Of a stretch of 13,269 nucleotides of DNA, positions 5,860 through 13,269 are shown piece after piece. The DNA is taken from assembly GCA_028711905.1 (NCBI GenBank), contig JAQTRI010000055.1, positions 1-13,269 on the forward strand. The letters are read 5' to 3'. The translations under genes and the position numbers were made by a program. The notes beneath the pieces are model-generated. The model saw only the letters and a list, made by a program, of their open reading frames with translations. It had not been told where the DNA came from and made no database searches. The DNA comes from Candidatus Wallbacteria bacterium (GTDB lineage Bacteria > Muiribacteriota > JAQTZZ01). Every line of letters starts with the position of its first letter. Position 1 is the stretch's first letter.

Positions 5860-6896
5860 GTCTCCACACCACCCTGATTCTAGAGCTGACCAATTTCTGC
5901 GACCTGAACTGTATCATGTGCGCTTTGCCCGGCATGCGCCGCAAGCGCGGATTCATGAATTCAAAACTGCTCGGCAAAATCCTCGCTGACCTGAAAAATG
6001 CGAACCTGAAATTCAACATGCTCCTGCCCTTCTGGAGTGGAGAATCGACTCTTCATCCTCAGTTTCCCGAACTGCTTTCCATGATCCTGACTGCCAATTA
6101 TGATCGCTCGATCGCTGACGGGCTCGGCTTAGACACCAATCTCAATTCCTGGACACCGGAAACCATTGATCTGCTGCTCTCATCCGGACAGTTCGTGGTG
6201 CTGCATTTTTCGCTCGATGCCGCCAGAGCCGGCACCTATGCCCGCATCCGCCGGTGCGGAAACTATGAAACAGCCGTTGCCTGCGCCCGCCTTTTTCTGC
6301 GCCGTAGAAAAGCCCTTGGCATGCGTTTTCCCCACTTTGTCTTTCAGTTCATCGTGATGGAGGAAAACCAGGATGAAGCTGCGGAATTCGCAAATGTCTG
6401 GCAGAAGGAGCTGAAAGTTGCGGGCTGCGAGCCGGCAGCACTGAACTATTTTTACGACCAGCCGGCCCCGATTACAGGAGATACAATTTTTATCCGCCGC
6501 TGTGACGCCCCGTGCGGAGAAACCGTCCGGCAGCTCAGGCTGGAAGAATTGCACACAACTGTCGTTAAGAGACTGATTCCCCTCGATCAAACTGAAAGCA
6601 CCAGGCTGCTTCGCACAAATGAATTCCGTCCTGATGGGTCAGGAACTGACACTCTCCATCCGGGGCGATCGCGCCAGGTGTGCTCCGGACCGTTCACACA
6701 CATAGCCGTGCGCTTCGATGGATCAGTCACTCTCTGCTGCCAGGATACTGAGGCTGAATTATGTGTAGGAAACGCCTCTGAAGAAAGCCTTGCCGCCATC
6801 TGGCAGGGACCAAAGGCGGAAAATCTGCGTCAGCGCCTCAGGTCAGGAGATTATCCGGACCGCTGCCGCAACTGTTTCAATCAGGTTTATCCATAA
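5856..6896 (+). CDS. Radical SAM/SPASM protein 1
   Basis: 346 residues from a GTG at 5856 that overlaps the VOC stop by 4 nt. The radical SAM [4Fe-4S] motif CDLNCIMC has Cys15, Cys19 and Cys22 (5898-5921), within ELTNFCDLNCIMC. The barrel carries FSLDAARAGTYARIRR, the strand FQFIVMEENQDEAAEF and DTIFIRRCDAP. The C-terminal SPASM-type region has CSGPF (Cys at 6681), LCCQD (6735-6740), the LCVGN turn with an extra Cys, and CRNC (6864-6875), giving ligands for one auxiliary cluster. Unlike the other three proteins, the position of their HTNG motif reads LDTNLNS. No RiPP recognition domain is visible. It presumably makes a 5'-deoxyadenosyl radical; substrate unknown. It is the first of four related genes, all on this strand. 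Confidence 0.9.
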   Translation: MSLHTTLILELTNFCDLNCIMCALPGMRRKRGFMNSKLLGKILADLKNANLKFNMLLPFWSGESTLHPQFPELLSMILTANYDRSIADGLGLDTNLNSWTPETIDLLLSSGQFVVLHFSLDAARAGTYARIRRCGNYETAVACARLFLRRRKALGMRFPHFVFQFIVMEENQDEAAEFANVWQKELKVAGCEPAALNYFYDQPAPITGDTIFIRRCDAPCGETVRQLRLEELHTTVVKRLIPLDQTESTRLLRTNEFRPDGSGTDTLHPGRSRQVCSGPFTHIAVRFDGSVTLCCQDTEAELCVGNASEESLAAIWQGPKAENLRQRLRSGDYPDRCRNCFNQVYP

Positions 6897-6923
6897 TAAG
6901 TGAATTTTCCGTCCTGCTCAGCT

Positions 6924-6952
6924 TTGCTTTCAGGCGTTGAACCAGATAAAAT
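6924..6952 (+). promoter_or_regulatory. Weak candidate internal promoter before the giant gene
   Basis: The 118-bp gap 6897-7014 is the only sizeable one in the rightward cluster. TAAAAT (6947-6952, five of six -10 bases) follows TTGCTT (6924-6929, only TTG matches) by 17 bp. It could let the large fusion gene be expressed separately, but the -35 is poor. Confidence 0.25.
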
Positions 6953-7014
6953 TGTATGGATTCAGGCAGTGCACGGCCAACCCGGACGCGATTAGCTCAA
7001 TCAGGGAAGAAATC

Positions 7015-10000
7015 ATGAAACCCTTGACTTCAATAAAATCCTGTCTGCGCAACCTGTCGGAACTTGTCCGCCAGATTTCATCCATGCGCCGCAAATGTGA
7101 CGATTCCATTTTCGGCATCTTAGTCCCTTCTGATCACAGCACACTTTATCATGTCAACACCGGTCCGGATTCTTCCCTGACCATCGAATCCACTGTTGCT
7201 GACTTTCTCCCTGAAAACATGGACTGGATATTTAACGGATTCCTTGGGCCGGATACTGCCGCGCCTTTGTTTCTTCCTGCCCTGCGCCTGACCATCAGGG
7301 TGGAAAGCCGAAATTTTGACCGCAACTGGGTGGAACTGATCAGAAACTCATATCCTCAGCCAGTGCGGATGTCCGGCAACTCTTCCTTCGGTTTTTTCCT
7401 GCGTTCATCCGGCGAAGGTGGTTTCTTCCGACTGGTCATCACAGATAAGTCAGGCAATGAGGCGGCTGCAGAGGTGTCCAGGCCCCTTTCTGGAAACAGA
7501 TGGCATTTCGTAACTGTGAGCAAAACCGATTTCCGTCCCAGGCCATGGTGCCGAAGAGTGTCTAACTTTGATTTCAGTTCTGTGACAGGATTCAGAATCG
7601 GATTTTCCCTCCCTGCTGAAGCCGTCACCCCGCTTGAGACAGTCGTAAATTTCGCACCTGGATGCCCGGTACGCGGGTCATGGTTCAATCTTCTGAAAGA
7701 ATTACCCGAAATCCACGAAGGAAATCTGGGAAGATTTTTCTGGTATGGTGCCGGACCTGACTCTTCGCTCACTATCCAGCCGGGATTACTCACTGACGGG
7801 GAAAGTTACGGAGCCGTGCGTCTGCGCTACAGCATTAACAGCCGTGACAGCGGGAAAAACTGGATCGTTTTGCGAAGGCAGGATTACACCACACCGGTAA
7901 AATTCATAGAAAATGGCGTGCTGTTGTGGCTGAAGTCAGACGGACAGGGGGGAGAAATCCGGCTTGATCTCGAAGACACTGAAGGGAAAGTCTTTTCTCA
8001 CACATTTAGTGAGGTCCTTCGCTCTGCCTGCTGGCATTGCCTGCGAATTCCATTCCAGAGTTTCTCCCCACCAGCCCCGAAAAACATGAAATCTTTCCAG
8101 ATTTACATTGGGCTGGACTGGCAGTCCCCTCCAGCAGAAGGAGAAGTTATCCTCAGTGATTTTTCACGCCAGACCCCTTATATTCGTTCCGCGCCTCTGA
8201 GGGAAAAACTGCCATCATTTCTGCGCTGCTTTCGGGATTTTCTTTACGAATTTCAGGCCTGGCACTCAAAAAGATATAAATATTTCCCTTTCACTGACGA
8301 TCAACCCGGCAGGGGCGAGGATCATAACTTTTTTCATTCCCGTCACGGAATGGATGCTGAGGCTTCCTTTACCTATCTTCCGTCCTGCCCTGGAGAAGAT
8401 GAAACTGGTTTCCTGCGGCGAAAACTGCTGTCTTCGTTCATACAGTTCAACCGTTTTTACCCGGCCTTCTCACTGAAATTCACCGTCCGGAGCCGTGACT
8501 GGGCTGCCAACTGGTGTGAACTGACGCATGATTTTCCTGAATCCCCCGCTGAATTCAGCGGGAACACACGCATGGCGCTGCTGATCAGAGCCCATTCCCC
8601 GGGAGGAATACTGCGCCTGATCATCACTGACCGCTCAGGCGGAGAATGGTTCGCCTCACATGCATGGAGCCTCTGTGATGGCCACTGGCACATCATGTTT
8701 CTTCGGCCGGATGACTTCCGCCCGTTCAAATGGGGGAAAAAACCTGATTCTGAACGCCCGGGGAAGATCGTGTCCTACCGTTTTGCTTACAGCAGCAGCC
8801 GTCATTGTCCTCTTCCGCACACAGCGATTATTTCAGTTATTCCGCTTTCAGCCTCGTCAGCGAGACTCTACAGCCTTATGTCTGAGTTGTCTGAGGTCAA
8901 CAGCGCCACCATGCTGGATTTTTTTTGGTTCGGAGTTGAGGGAAAAGGAGAATTGTCCGCAGTCCCTGGTCAGTCTTCCGCTGACAGCGTCAGCGGAGGT
9001 CTTGGATTAAACTGGAAAGCTCTGGACAATTCTCCGGTGGCTTTTTTACTCAGACGCCTTCCAATGACACCGCCTTTGGATTTGAGCTCTTACTCCGGTG
9101 TGGACTTCTGGATTAAATCCACCGGTCCGCCGGGAGACATCACTGTAACCCTGGAAGACGGCCAGGGTCGCCAGATAACCTGGAAAGACAGAGATTCACT
9201 TGGAAAATCTCATTGGCATCACTCTGTTCTTCATTTCGCGTCACTCAAGCAGCGCTGCAATAATGTCCGCGAATTTTCAATCGTACTGGAACCGAATCCA
9301 GGCAATAGAGTCAATGGCACAGCGCTTTTTCATCATATGCGCACTCAAGCCTTGTCTTCACCGATAAGATCTTCGGAACTTTTCTACAACCTGTTCGATG
9401 ACCTGCGCTCAGACAGCCTGGAAAGCCTTGGCGAGCTCTTCTGGTGGGGTGCCGGCATAGACTCTGCCATGGACCTTCATCCGTCAGCCGTTGATTCTCA
9501 AGGTATCGCACACTCGCTCCGTCTTGATTACACCATCAGAAGCGAGGACTGCGAAAAGAACTGGATCGTCCTTCGTCACCATGATTTCAGTCCTCCCATG
9601 AACCTGGGCCACCTTGAAGGTACATCCATCTGGGTCAAAGGGGACGGACAGGGTGGACATCTGCGGTTCAAACTCAGGGACTCATCAGGCAGGGAGATTT
9701 TTTTCGCGGACAAACGCTCTCTCGCTGATGTTAAGTGGAAACACCTGAAAATCCCCTTCCAGAGTTTTACTGAACCGACAGACGGGCAGTTCGATGTTAC
9801 AGCTGTTTCAGGATTCGAGATCTACCTGGGACTGGACTGGAAAAAGCCCCCTGTCAGCGGCACGGTTTTTTTCAATGACTTCCGCAAACATTCCACCACT
9901 GATGCCTCTCCTGCTGGAAAAGACTTTCAGGCTTTTCACTCAGGCATTGTCCGAGACCGCTTCCAGAGTGCGTCCCACCGTTTCGTGGAAGACGCATTGA

Positions 10001-11229
10001 GCAGGGGTCGCTTAGTGACTTTCGCCGATAAGATTCTTCCGTACACGGAATATCAGTCTTTACTGGCTCTAAAGTATTCAGGAAAAATTCCCAGTGCCTC
10101 ATTTGTTCAATTTTCCGAAAAAGACCTGATCATCATGGAGTCCAAAAAACGCAACATCTGGGGGCTGGACAAGGTGGCCCTGTTTGTGGAACCCACTAAT
10201 CTCTGCAATTTGCAGTGCATTATGTGCAATCATGGCGATCACAGCTTTCAACGACCGCTGGGGGTCATGAAATACGGTGAATTCAAGAAGATTATCGATG
10301 AGATATGTTCCATGAAACTGAATCTCTGGGAATTCGCTCCGTACTGGCTGGGAGAATCCTTTGTGCATCCTCAGATCATCGATTTCCTGCGCCTCTCCAG
10401 TGAGGCCGCTTCCAGGCCGGGATCGTTCAGACATTTCAACATCCACACCAACGGAGTGATGCTGGAGGAACGCCACCTGTCCGCTATCCTGGAATCAAGA
10501 CTCTCGTCAATCCTGTTTTCTGTTGACGCCTGCCACAGAGAAACTTATGACAAGATCCGTATCGGCGGTGATTTCGACCGGCTGGTGCGCAACATCAGAT
10601 GGCTGATTGCAGAGCGCCGGCGTAGATGCCAGCGGCACCCCAGTATCATTGTGCAGATGATCGTCATGGACGAGAATGCCGGCGAAATAAGCGAATTCTG
10701 CGATTTCTGGCGTAATGAAGGCCTTGAAAAACTGATTTACGCCGGCAGGAGCGAGGACAATCCTTTTTTTTCAGAAGCTGGGAGGCAGATGCTTTTCCCG
10801 CAGGTGGTGGAGGATTCGGTTTTTGTCAAAGCTTTGGAACCCAACGCTTTAACCAAGCATCAGACCCATCGTGAAATTGGTCAGGTTCTCGATCCAGGCA
10901 GACGCAGGCCCTGCGGCTCGCTCTGGCGCATGATGTCCGTGGCCTGGGACGGCACAGCCACAGCGTGTTGTCGCGATGATCAACAGAAAATGCCCATCGG
11001 CAATGTGCTTTCAACTTCTCTGTCCGATGTCTGGTACGGGGAACCGCTGCGCAGGCAGCGGCTCGGGCAGATCACAGGAGACTTCTCCGCCACACCCAAG
11101 TGTGTGGACTGCGTTAACTGGGTAAAATACCCGCTCTCAGAAGTGGAAATTGCCGATTACCTGCACTCAATCGGGGAAGATCATTTGCTCGATTCATACA
11201 GAAAAAGGATGCATGGTCATGGGTCGTGA
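7015..11229 (+). CDS. Giant fusion: five jelly-roll modules plus radical SAM/SPASM (protein 2)
   Basis: About 1404 residues from the ATG at 7015, which has AGGGAAG upstream; a TTG at 6937 would add 26 residues but lacks a site. There is no signal peptide, so it is cytoplasmic. Residues 1-42 are helical. Five beta-rich modules follow at about 43-222, 234-386, 433-609, 631-776 and 802-959. They resemble CBM11/CIA30 galactose-binding-like domains (for example FWIKSTG/IWVKGDGQGG, then LKIPFQSF, then FFNDF). A linker (960-1050) leads to the radical SAM domain. This has Cys1064, Cys1068 and Cys1071 in CNLQCIMC (10204-10227), HTNG, FSVDACHRETYDKIR and VQMIVMDENAGE. The SPASM-type tail has PCGSLW, ACC (10966-10971) and KCVDC. 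It is over three times the length of its sisters. Ligand of the modules and reaction are unknown; carbohydrate binding is inferred from fold resemblance only. Confidence 0.9.
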   Translation: MKPLTSIKSCLRNLSELVRQISSMRRKCDDSIFGILVPSDHSTLYHVNTGPDSSLTIESTVADFLPENMDWIFNGFLGPDTAAPLFLPALRLTIRVESRNFDRNWVELIRNSYPQPVRMSGNSSFGFFLRSSGEGGFFRLVITDKSGNEAAAEVSRPLSGNRWHFVTVSKTDFRPRPWCRRVSNFDFSSVTGFRIGFSLPAEAVTPLETVVNFAPGCPVRGSWFNLLKELPEIHEGNLGRFFWYGAGPDSSLTIQPGLLTDGESYGAVRLRYSINSRDSGKNWIVLRRQDYTTPVKFIENGVLLWLKSDGQGGEIRLDLEDTEGKVFSHTFSEVLRSACWHCLRIPFQSFSPPAPKNMKSFQIYIGLDWQSPPAEGEVILSDFSRQTPYIRSAPLREKLPSFLRCFRDFLYEFQAWHSKRYKYFPFTDDQPGRGEDHNFFHSRHGMDAEASFTYLPSCPGEDETGFLRRKLLSSFIQFNRFYPAFSLKFTVRSRDWAANWCELTHDFPESPAEFSGNTRMALLIRAHSPGGILRLIITDRSGGEWFASHAWSLCDGHWHIMFLRPDDFRPFKWGKKPDSERPGKIVSYRFAYSSSRHCPLPHTAIISVIPLSASSARLYSLMSELSEVNSATMLDFFWFGVEGKGELSAVPGQSSADSVSGGLGLNWKALDNSPVAFLLRRLPMTPPLDLSSYSGVDFWIKSTGPPGDITVTLEDGQGRQITWKDRDSLGKSHWHHSVLHFASLKQRCNNVREFSIVLEPNPGNRVNGTALFHHMRTQALSSPIRSSELFYNLFDDLRSDSLESLGELFWWGAGIDSAMDLHPSAVDSQGIAHSLRLDYTIRSEDCEKNWIVLRHHDFSPPMNLGHLEGTSIWVKGDGQGGHLRFKLRDSSGREIFFADKRSLADVKWKHLKIPFQSFTEPTDGQFDVTAVSGFEIYLGLDWKKPPVSGTVFFNDFRKHSTTDASPAGKDFQAFHSGIVRDRFQSASHRFVEDALSRGRLVTFADKILPYTEYQSLLALKYSGKIPSASFVQFSEKDLIIMESKKRNIWGLDKVALFVEPTNLCNLQCIMCNHGDHSFQRPLGVMKYGEFKKIIDEICSMKLNLWEFAPYWLGESFVHPQIIDFLRLSSEAASRPGSFRHFNIHTNGVMLEERHLSAILESRLSSILFSVDACHRETYDKIRIGGDFDRLVRNIRWLIAERRRRCQRHPSIIVQMIVMDENAGEISEFCDFWRNEGLEKLIYAGRSEDNPFFSEAGRQMLFPQVVEDSVFVKALEPNALTKHQTHREIGQVLDPGRRRPCGSLWRMMSVAWDGTATACCRDDQQKMPIGNVLSTSLSDVWYGEPLRRQRLGQITGDFSATPKCVDCVNWVKYPLSEVEIADYLHSIGEDHLLDSYRKRMHGHGS
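7141..9890 (+). repeat. Five tandem divergent domain repeats (A1-B1-A2-B2-B3) inside the fusion gene
   Basis: These are protein-level repeats, diverged in DNA. A1 (7141-7680) and A2 (8311-8840) share SGN, GGxxRLxITDxSGxE and DFRP segments. B1 (7714-8172), B2 (8905-9340) and B3 (9418-9890) share the opening LGxFFWxGxGxDSxL. B1 and B3 also share KNWIVL, DGQGG, IPFQSF and IYIGLDW/IYLGLDW. An S-R/E-D/N....NW..L signature recurs with NW at 7324, 7858, 8509 and 9559, and is absent from B2. Helical linkers such as LYSLMSELSEV and FNLLKELPEI sit before the B modules. The order suggests an A-B unit was duplicated and a further B added. Confidence 0.75.
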
Positions 11230-12370
11230 CACATCTTCATCCGGTTTTTCCCCTCCCCTTTTCCCTGGAAGTATCCTGGCACTGGAGCTGACTGATTTCT
11301 GCAACTGCAACTGCATCATGTGCACCCAGTCAGTCAGCCGCAAGATACACAAACGCGGCAAAGGATTCATGTCATCCGATCTCTTAGATTCGATTCTGAA
11401 AAGCATCGCCGATTCCGGAGCACGCTTTGACAAGCTTCTCCCCTTTGGTCTGGGCGAAAGCCTTCTGCACCCGGCTTTCCCTGAACTGATACGCAGGTTG
11501 CTGGATTTCAATTCTGATCGGAGTTTTTTCTCATCTATTGATCTGCACACTAATGCCACACTACTCAATGAAGCAGCCCGCGCCGCTCTGCTCAACAACC
11601 ATTCAGTGCCTGATACTGTCAGCTTTTCTCTTGACGCGATCAAGCCTGAAACTTACTGGCGCATCAGGCGCAACCGCCAGCTCGAATCAGCTTACAATAA
11701 TGTCAAATCATTTATCGATCACAGGGAGTCTTCCGGCAAGTCCCTTCCGCGCTGCCTGATCCAGTTCATAGTCATGGATGAAAACAAAGATGAAGCGCGT
11801 GAATTTCTCGAATACTGGTCAGATTTTTTCCGAACCAGATCACTGAAATTCCAGGTCAATTATGACTGGTTCCCGCCAATGGAAAGCGATACGATTTTCT
11901 TCAAGCGCCTGAATCCATTCCACAACGAGGAAATGGCAGATGCCGAAGAGCTGCATCGCTCAGTCGCAGACGGGTTGGGCCTGATAAATTCATCTCAGTC
12001 CGACAGAATTATCTCTTCGCAGGAGTTCCTGGATCTGGCCAGACCTGAAGCCAGACGGCCCTGCGCTGGACCGTTCAAGTACTTGAGTGTGTCATGGGAC
12101 GGTGAACTGACTGTCTGCTGTATTGACACCAGCCGCGAATTGAGCCTCGGAAACCTTAAGCAAACTGAACTTTTTGAGCTCTGGAACGGTGACAAAAACC
12201 ACGCTTTCCGCATGGCGCATATACTGGGGGATCTGGCTCCCATGCCTAAGTGCCTGAATTGCCACAATCTGGACTCTCCACCATTAAGCGATCAAGAAGT
12301 GACCACCTGGATGAGACAGAATGGTCAGGCCGAACTGATCGGACGCTATCTGGAAAGGATCGGCAAGTAA
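11219..12370 (+). CDS. Radical SAM/SPASM protein 3
   Basis: 383 residues. The ATG at 11219 is about 9 nt after AAGGA; an ATG at 11213 is also possible. The start overlaps the end of the fusion gene by 11 nt. The radical SAM motif CNCNCIMC gives Cys28, Cys32 and Cys35 (11300-11323) with an extra Cys30 between them. The barrel shows LPFGLGESLLHPAFPEL, LHTNATLL, FSLDAIKPETYWRIRR, IQFIVMDENKDEAREF and DTIFFKRLNP. The SPASM-type tail has PCAGPFKYLSVSWDGELTVCC, LGN and KCLNC. It resembles the C-terminal domain of the fusion protein and proteins 1 and 4 throughout, so the four look like products of gene duplication. A N-terminal extension of about 20 residues (TSSSGFSPPLFPG) has no recognised function. 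Substrate unknown. Confidence 0.9.
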   Translation: MGRDTSSSGFSPPLFPGSILALELTDFCNCNCIMCTQSVSRKIHKRGKGFMSSDLLDSILKSIADSGARFDKLLPFGLGESLLHPAFPELIRRLLDFNSDRSFFSSIDLHTNATLLNEAARAALLNNHSVPDTVSFSLDAIKPETYWRIRRNRQLESAYNNVKSFIDHRESSGKSLPRCLIQFIVMDENKDEAREFLEYWSDFFRTRSLKFQVNYDWFPPMESDTIFFKRLNPFHNEEMADAEELHRSVADGLGLINSSQSDRIISSQEFLDLARPEARRPCAGPFKYLSVSWDGELTVCCIDTSRELSLGNLKQTELFELWNGDKNHAFRMAHILGDLAPMPKCLNCHNLDSPPLSDQEVTTWMRQNGQAELIGRYLERIGK

Positions 12371-13269
12371 TGTGGGACCGCAGTTTTCTGGATCAATATT
12401 TTCTGATCGAGGCCACGGATTTCTGCAATCTGAATTGCATCATGTGCTCTCACGAGAATATTCCAGGTCCTCATTCCAGGCCCAAGGGGTTCATGGACCC
12501 GGATCTTTTTCGCAAAATTGCCAATGATCTCCCTGAGAAAAGTGTGGCAGCGGGTTACAAGCTCTTCTGGCTGGGCGAGCCATTCATCAATCCTGATTTT
12601 CCGGAAATGCTCGCTCATCTTCAGAGACTTCTGCATGGGAGACCGGAATATATCGATATTCACACCAACGGACATTTTCTGACACCTGAGATACGGAAAC
12701 TGCTGCTCGACTCAGGGGGCAAGATTCCTCGCCTGACTCTGTCCTTAGACGCTGTAAGGCCGGAAACATACAGAAATATCAGGCGCAATGGGAACCTTTC
12801 GCAGGTGACCGACAATGTTCTGTCGTTTCTTTACGAGCGCAGCCAGTCCGGAAAAGCTTTCCCGACCCTGATTCTGCAGTTCATCATCATGGAAGAGAAT
12901 GCCGATGAGGCCGGGGAATTCCTGTCTTTCTGGCGCGAAAAGATCACTGCTTCCACCTCTGGGACTGGAAGCGGGCTGTCCGCTCTCCTGCGCGGATTCC
13001 TGACTGAGCGCGCCAGTGATGTTGTGTGGTTCAAGCGCATCGATGTGCCGGCCTGCAAAAGAGAACGCGCTGAAATCGTCTATGCCGAAACAGTAAGAAA
13101 GCACGGGCTGCGTCCTGAAAAGAGTCCGGACCTGGAAGTGATCGTGTCTCTGGACAACCTCTGGGACGGAGCGCAGGTGCCGGACACTCCTGTTCCACCG
13201 GGCGCACCGGCTCTCAGGACTGCCCCAAGAAGACCCTGCTCGGCCCTGTTCAAGACCCCGTGCATCATG
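12370..13269 (+). CDS. Radical SAM/SPASM protein 4, 3' end cut by window
   Basis: The ATG at 12370 overlaps the previous TAA by one base (TAATG), and the frame stays open for 300 codons to the window edge. The radical SAM motif CNLNCIMC has Cys19, Cys23 and Cys26 (12424-12447). Further family motifs are LFWLGEPFINPDFPEM, IHTNGHFL, LSLDAVRPETYRNIRR, LQFIIMEENADEAGEF and DVVWFKRIDVP. At the edge RRPCSALFKTPC starts the SPASM-type region, with a second Cys close after the first that the sisters lack. Between the barrel and the DVVWF motif there is a Ser/Gly-rich insert (STSGTGSGLS). The missing part should hold the CC and CxxC ligands by analogy with its neighbours. It is read in its own frame with no frameshift. 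Confidence 0.9.
   Translation, partial: MWDRSFLDQYFLIEATDFCNLNCIMCSHENIPGPHSRPKGFMDPDLFRKIANDLPEKSVAAGYKLFWLGEPFINPDFPEMLAHLQRLLHGRPEYIDIHTNGHFLTPEIRKLLLDSGGKIPRLTLSLDAVRPETYRNIRRNGNLSQVTDNVLSFLYERSQSGKAFPTLILQFIIMEENADEAGEFLSFWREKITASTSGTGSGLSALLRGFLTERASDVVWFKRIDVPACKRERAEIVYAETVRKHGLRPEKSPDLEVIVSLDNLWDGAQVPDTPVPPGAPALRTAPRRPCSALFKTPCIM

Noticed and set aside
6937..7014. Separate short precursor peptide upstream of the giant radical SAM gene
   Set aside because: The frame beginning with TTG at 6937 runs without a stop into the giant gene and has no ribosome-binding site, so it is not an independent peptide.
7356..7793. 145-codon minus-strand frame inside the giant gene
   Set aside because: Antisense shadow of a coding region with clear repeated protein motifs; no ribosome-binding site and no neighbours on that strand.
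12370..13269. Possible pseudogene because no closed frame was evident at the right edge
   Set aside because: The frame is open for all 300 codons with intact motifs; it lacks a stop only because the window ends.

Overview
The window reads as bacterial chromosomal DNA with roughly balanced, slightly GC-leaning base composition, dense coding, clear AGGAGG-type ribosome-binding sites and tightly coupled genes. A lipobox lipoprotein, a Sec-type secreted protein and several iron-sulfur (radical SAM) enzymes fit an anaerobic or facultative bacterium. The gene content does not fix the phylum. An under-sampled environmental lineage is my guess, not something the sequence proves.

Two divergent transcription units start from the roughly 155-bp spacer at 5305-5460. 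The leftward unit (minus strand, 5304 down to 1) encodes, in order: a small secreted protein; a lipoprotein predicted to fold as a seven-bladed propeller; RpiB (ribose-5-phosphate isomerase B); Upp (uracil phosphoribosyltransferase); a dCMP/CMP-type deaminase; a family-4-like glycosyltransferase; a double-length tautomerase-superfamily protein; and the start of a small two-helix membrane protein that runs off the window. From the secreted protein to the deaminase the genes overlap or abut by a few bases. Two spacers further down (2053-2163 and 665-924) are filled with strong short hairpins. The core is pentose-phosphate and pyrimidine salvage, with envelope proteins at the front.

The rightward unit (plus strand, 5461 to past 13269) encodes a VOC-fold (glyoxalase-like) protein followed by four consecutive radical SAM/SPASM proteins. 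All four share the same family-specific motifs. The second is a giant of about 1404 residues: five tandem beta-rich jelly-roll modules resembling CBM11/CIA30-type galactose-binding-like domains, fused to a C-terminal radical SAM/SPASM enzyme. Most junctions are translationally coupled (overlaps of 4, 11 and 1 nt). The exception is a 118-bp gap before the giant. The fourth radical SAM gene is cut by the window end just as its SPASM domain begins.

The striking part is this rightward cluster. No precursor peptide, RiPP recognition element or transporter is visible among the genes shown. With carbohydrate-binding-like modules on one enzyme and a glycosyltransferase on the opposite strand, a glycan or sugar-conjugate substrate is a reasonable hypothesis. 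The substrate is not shown by the sequence, and a peptide substrate encoded elsewhere remains possible.
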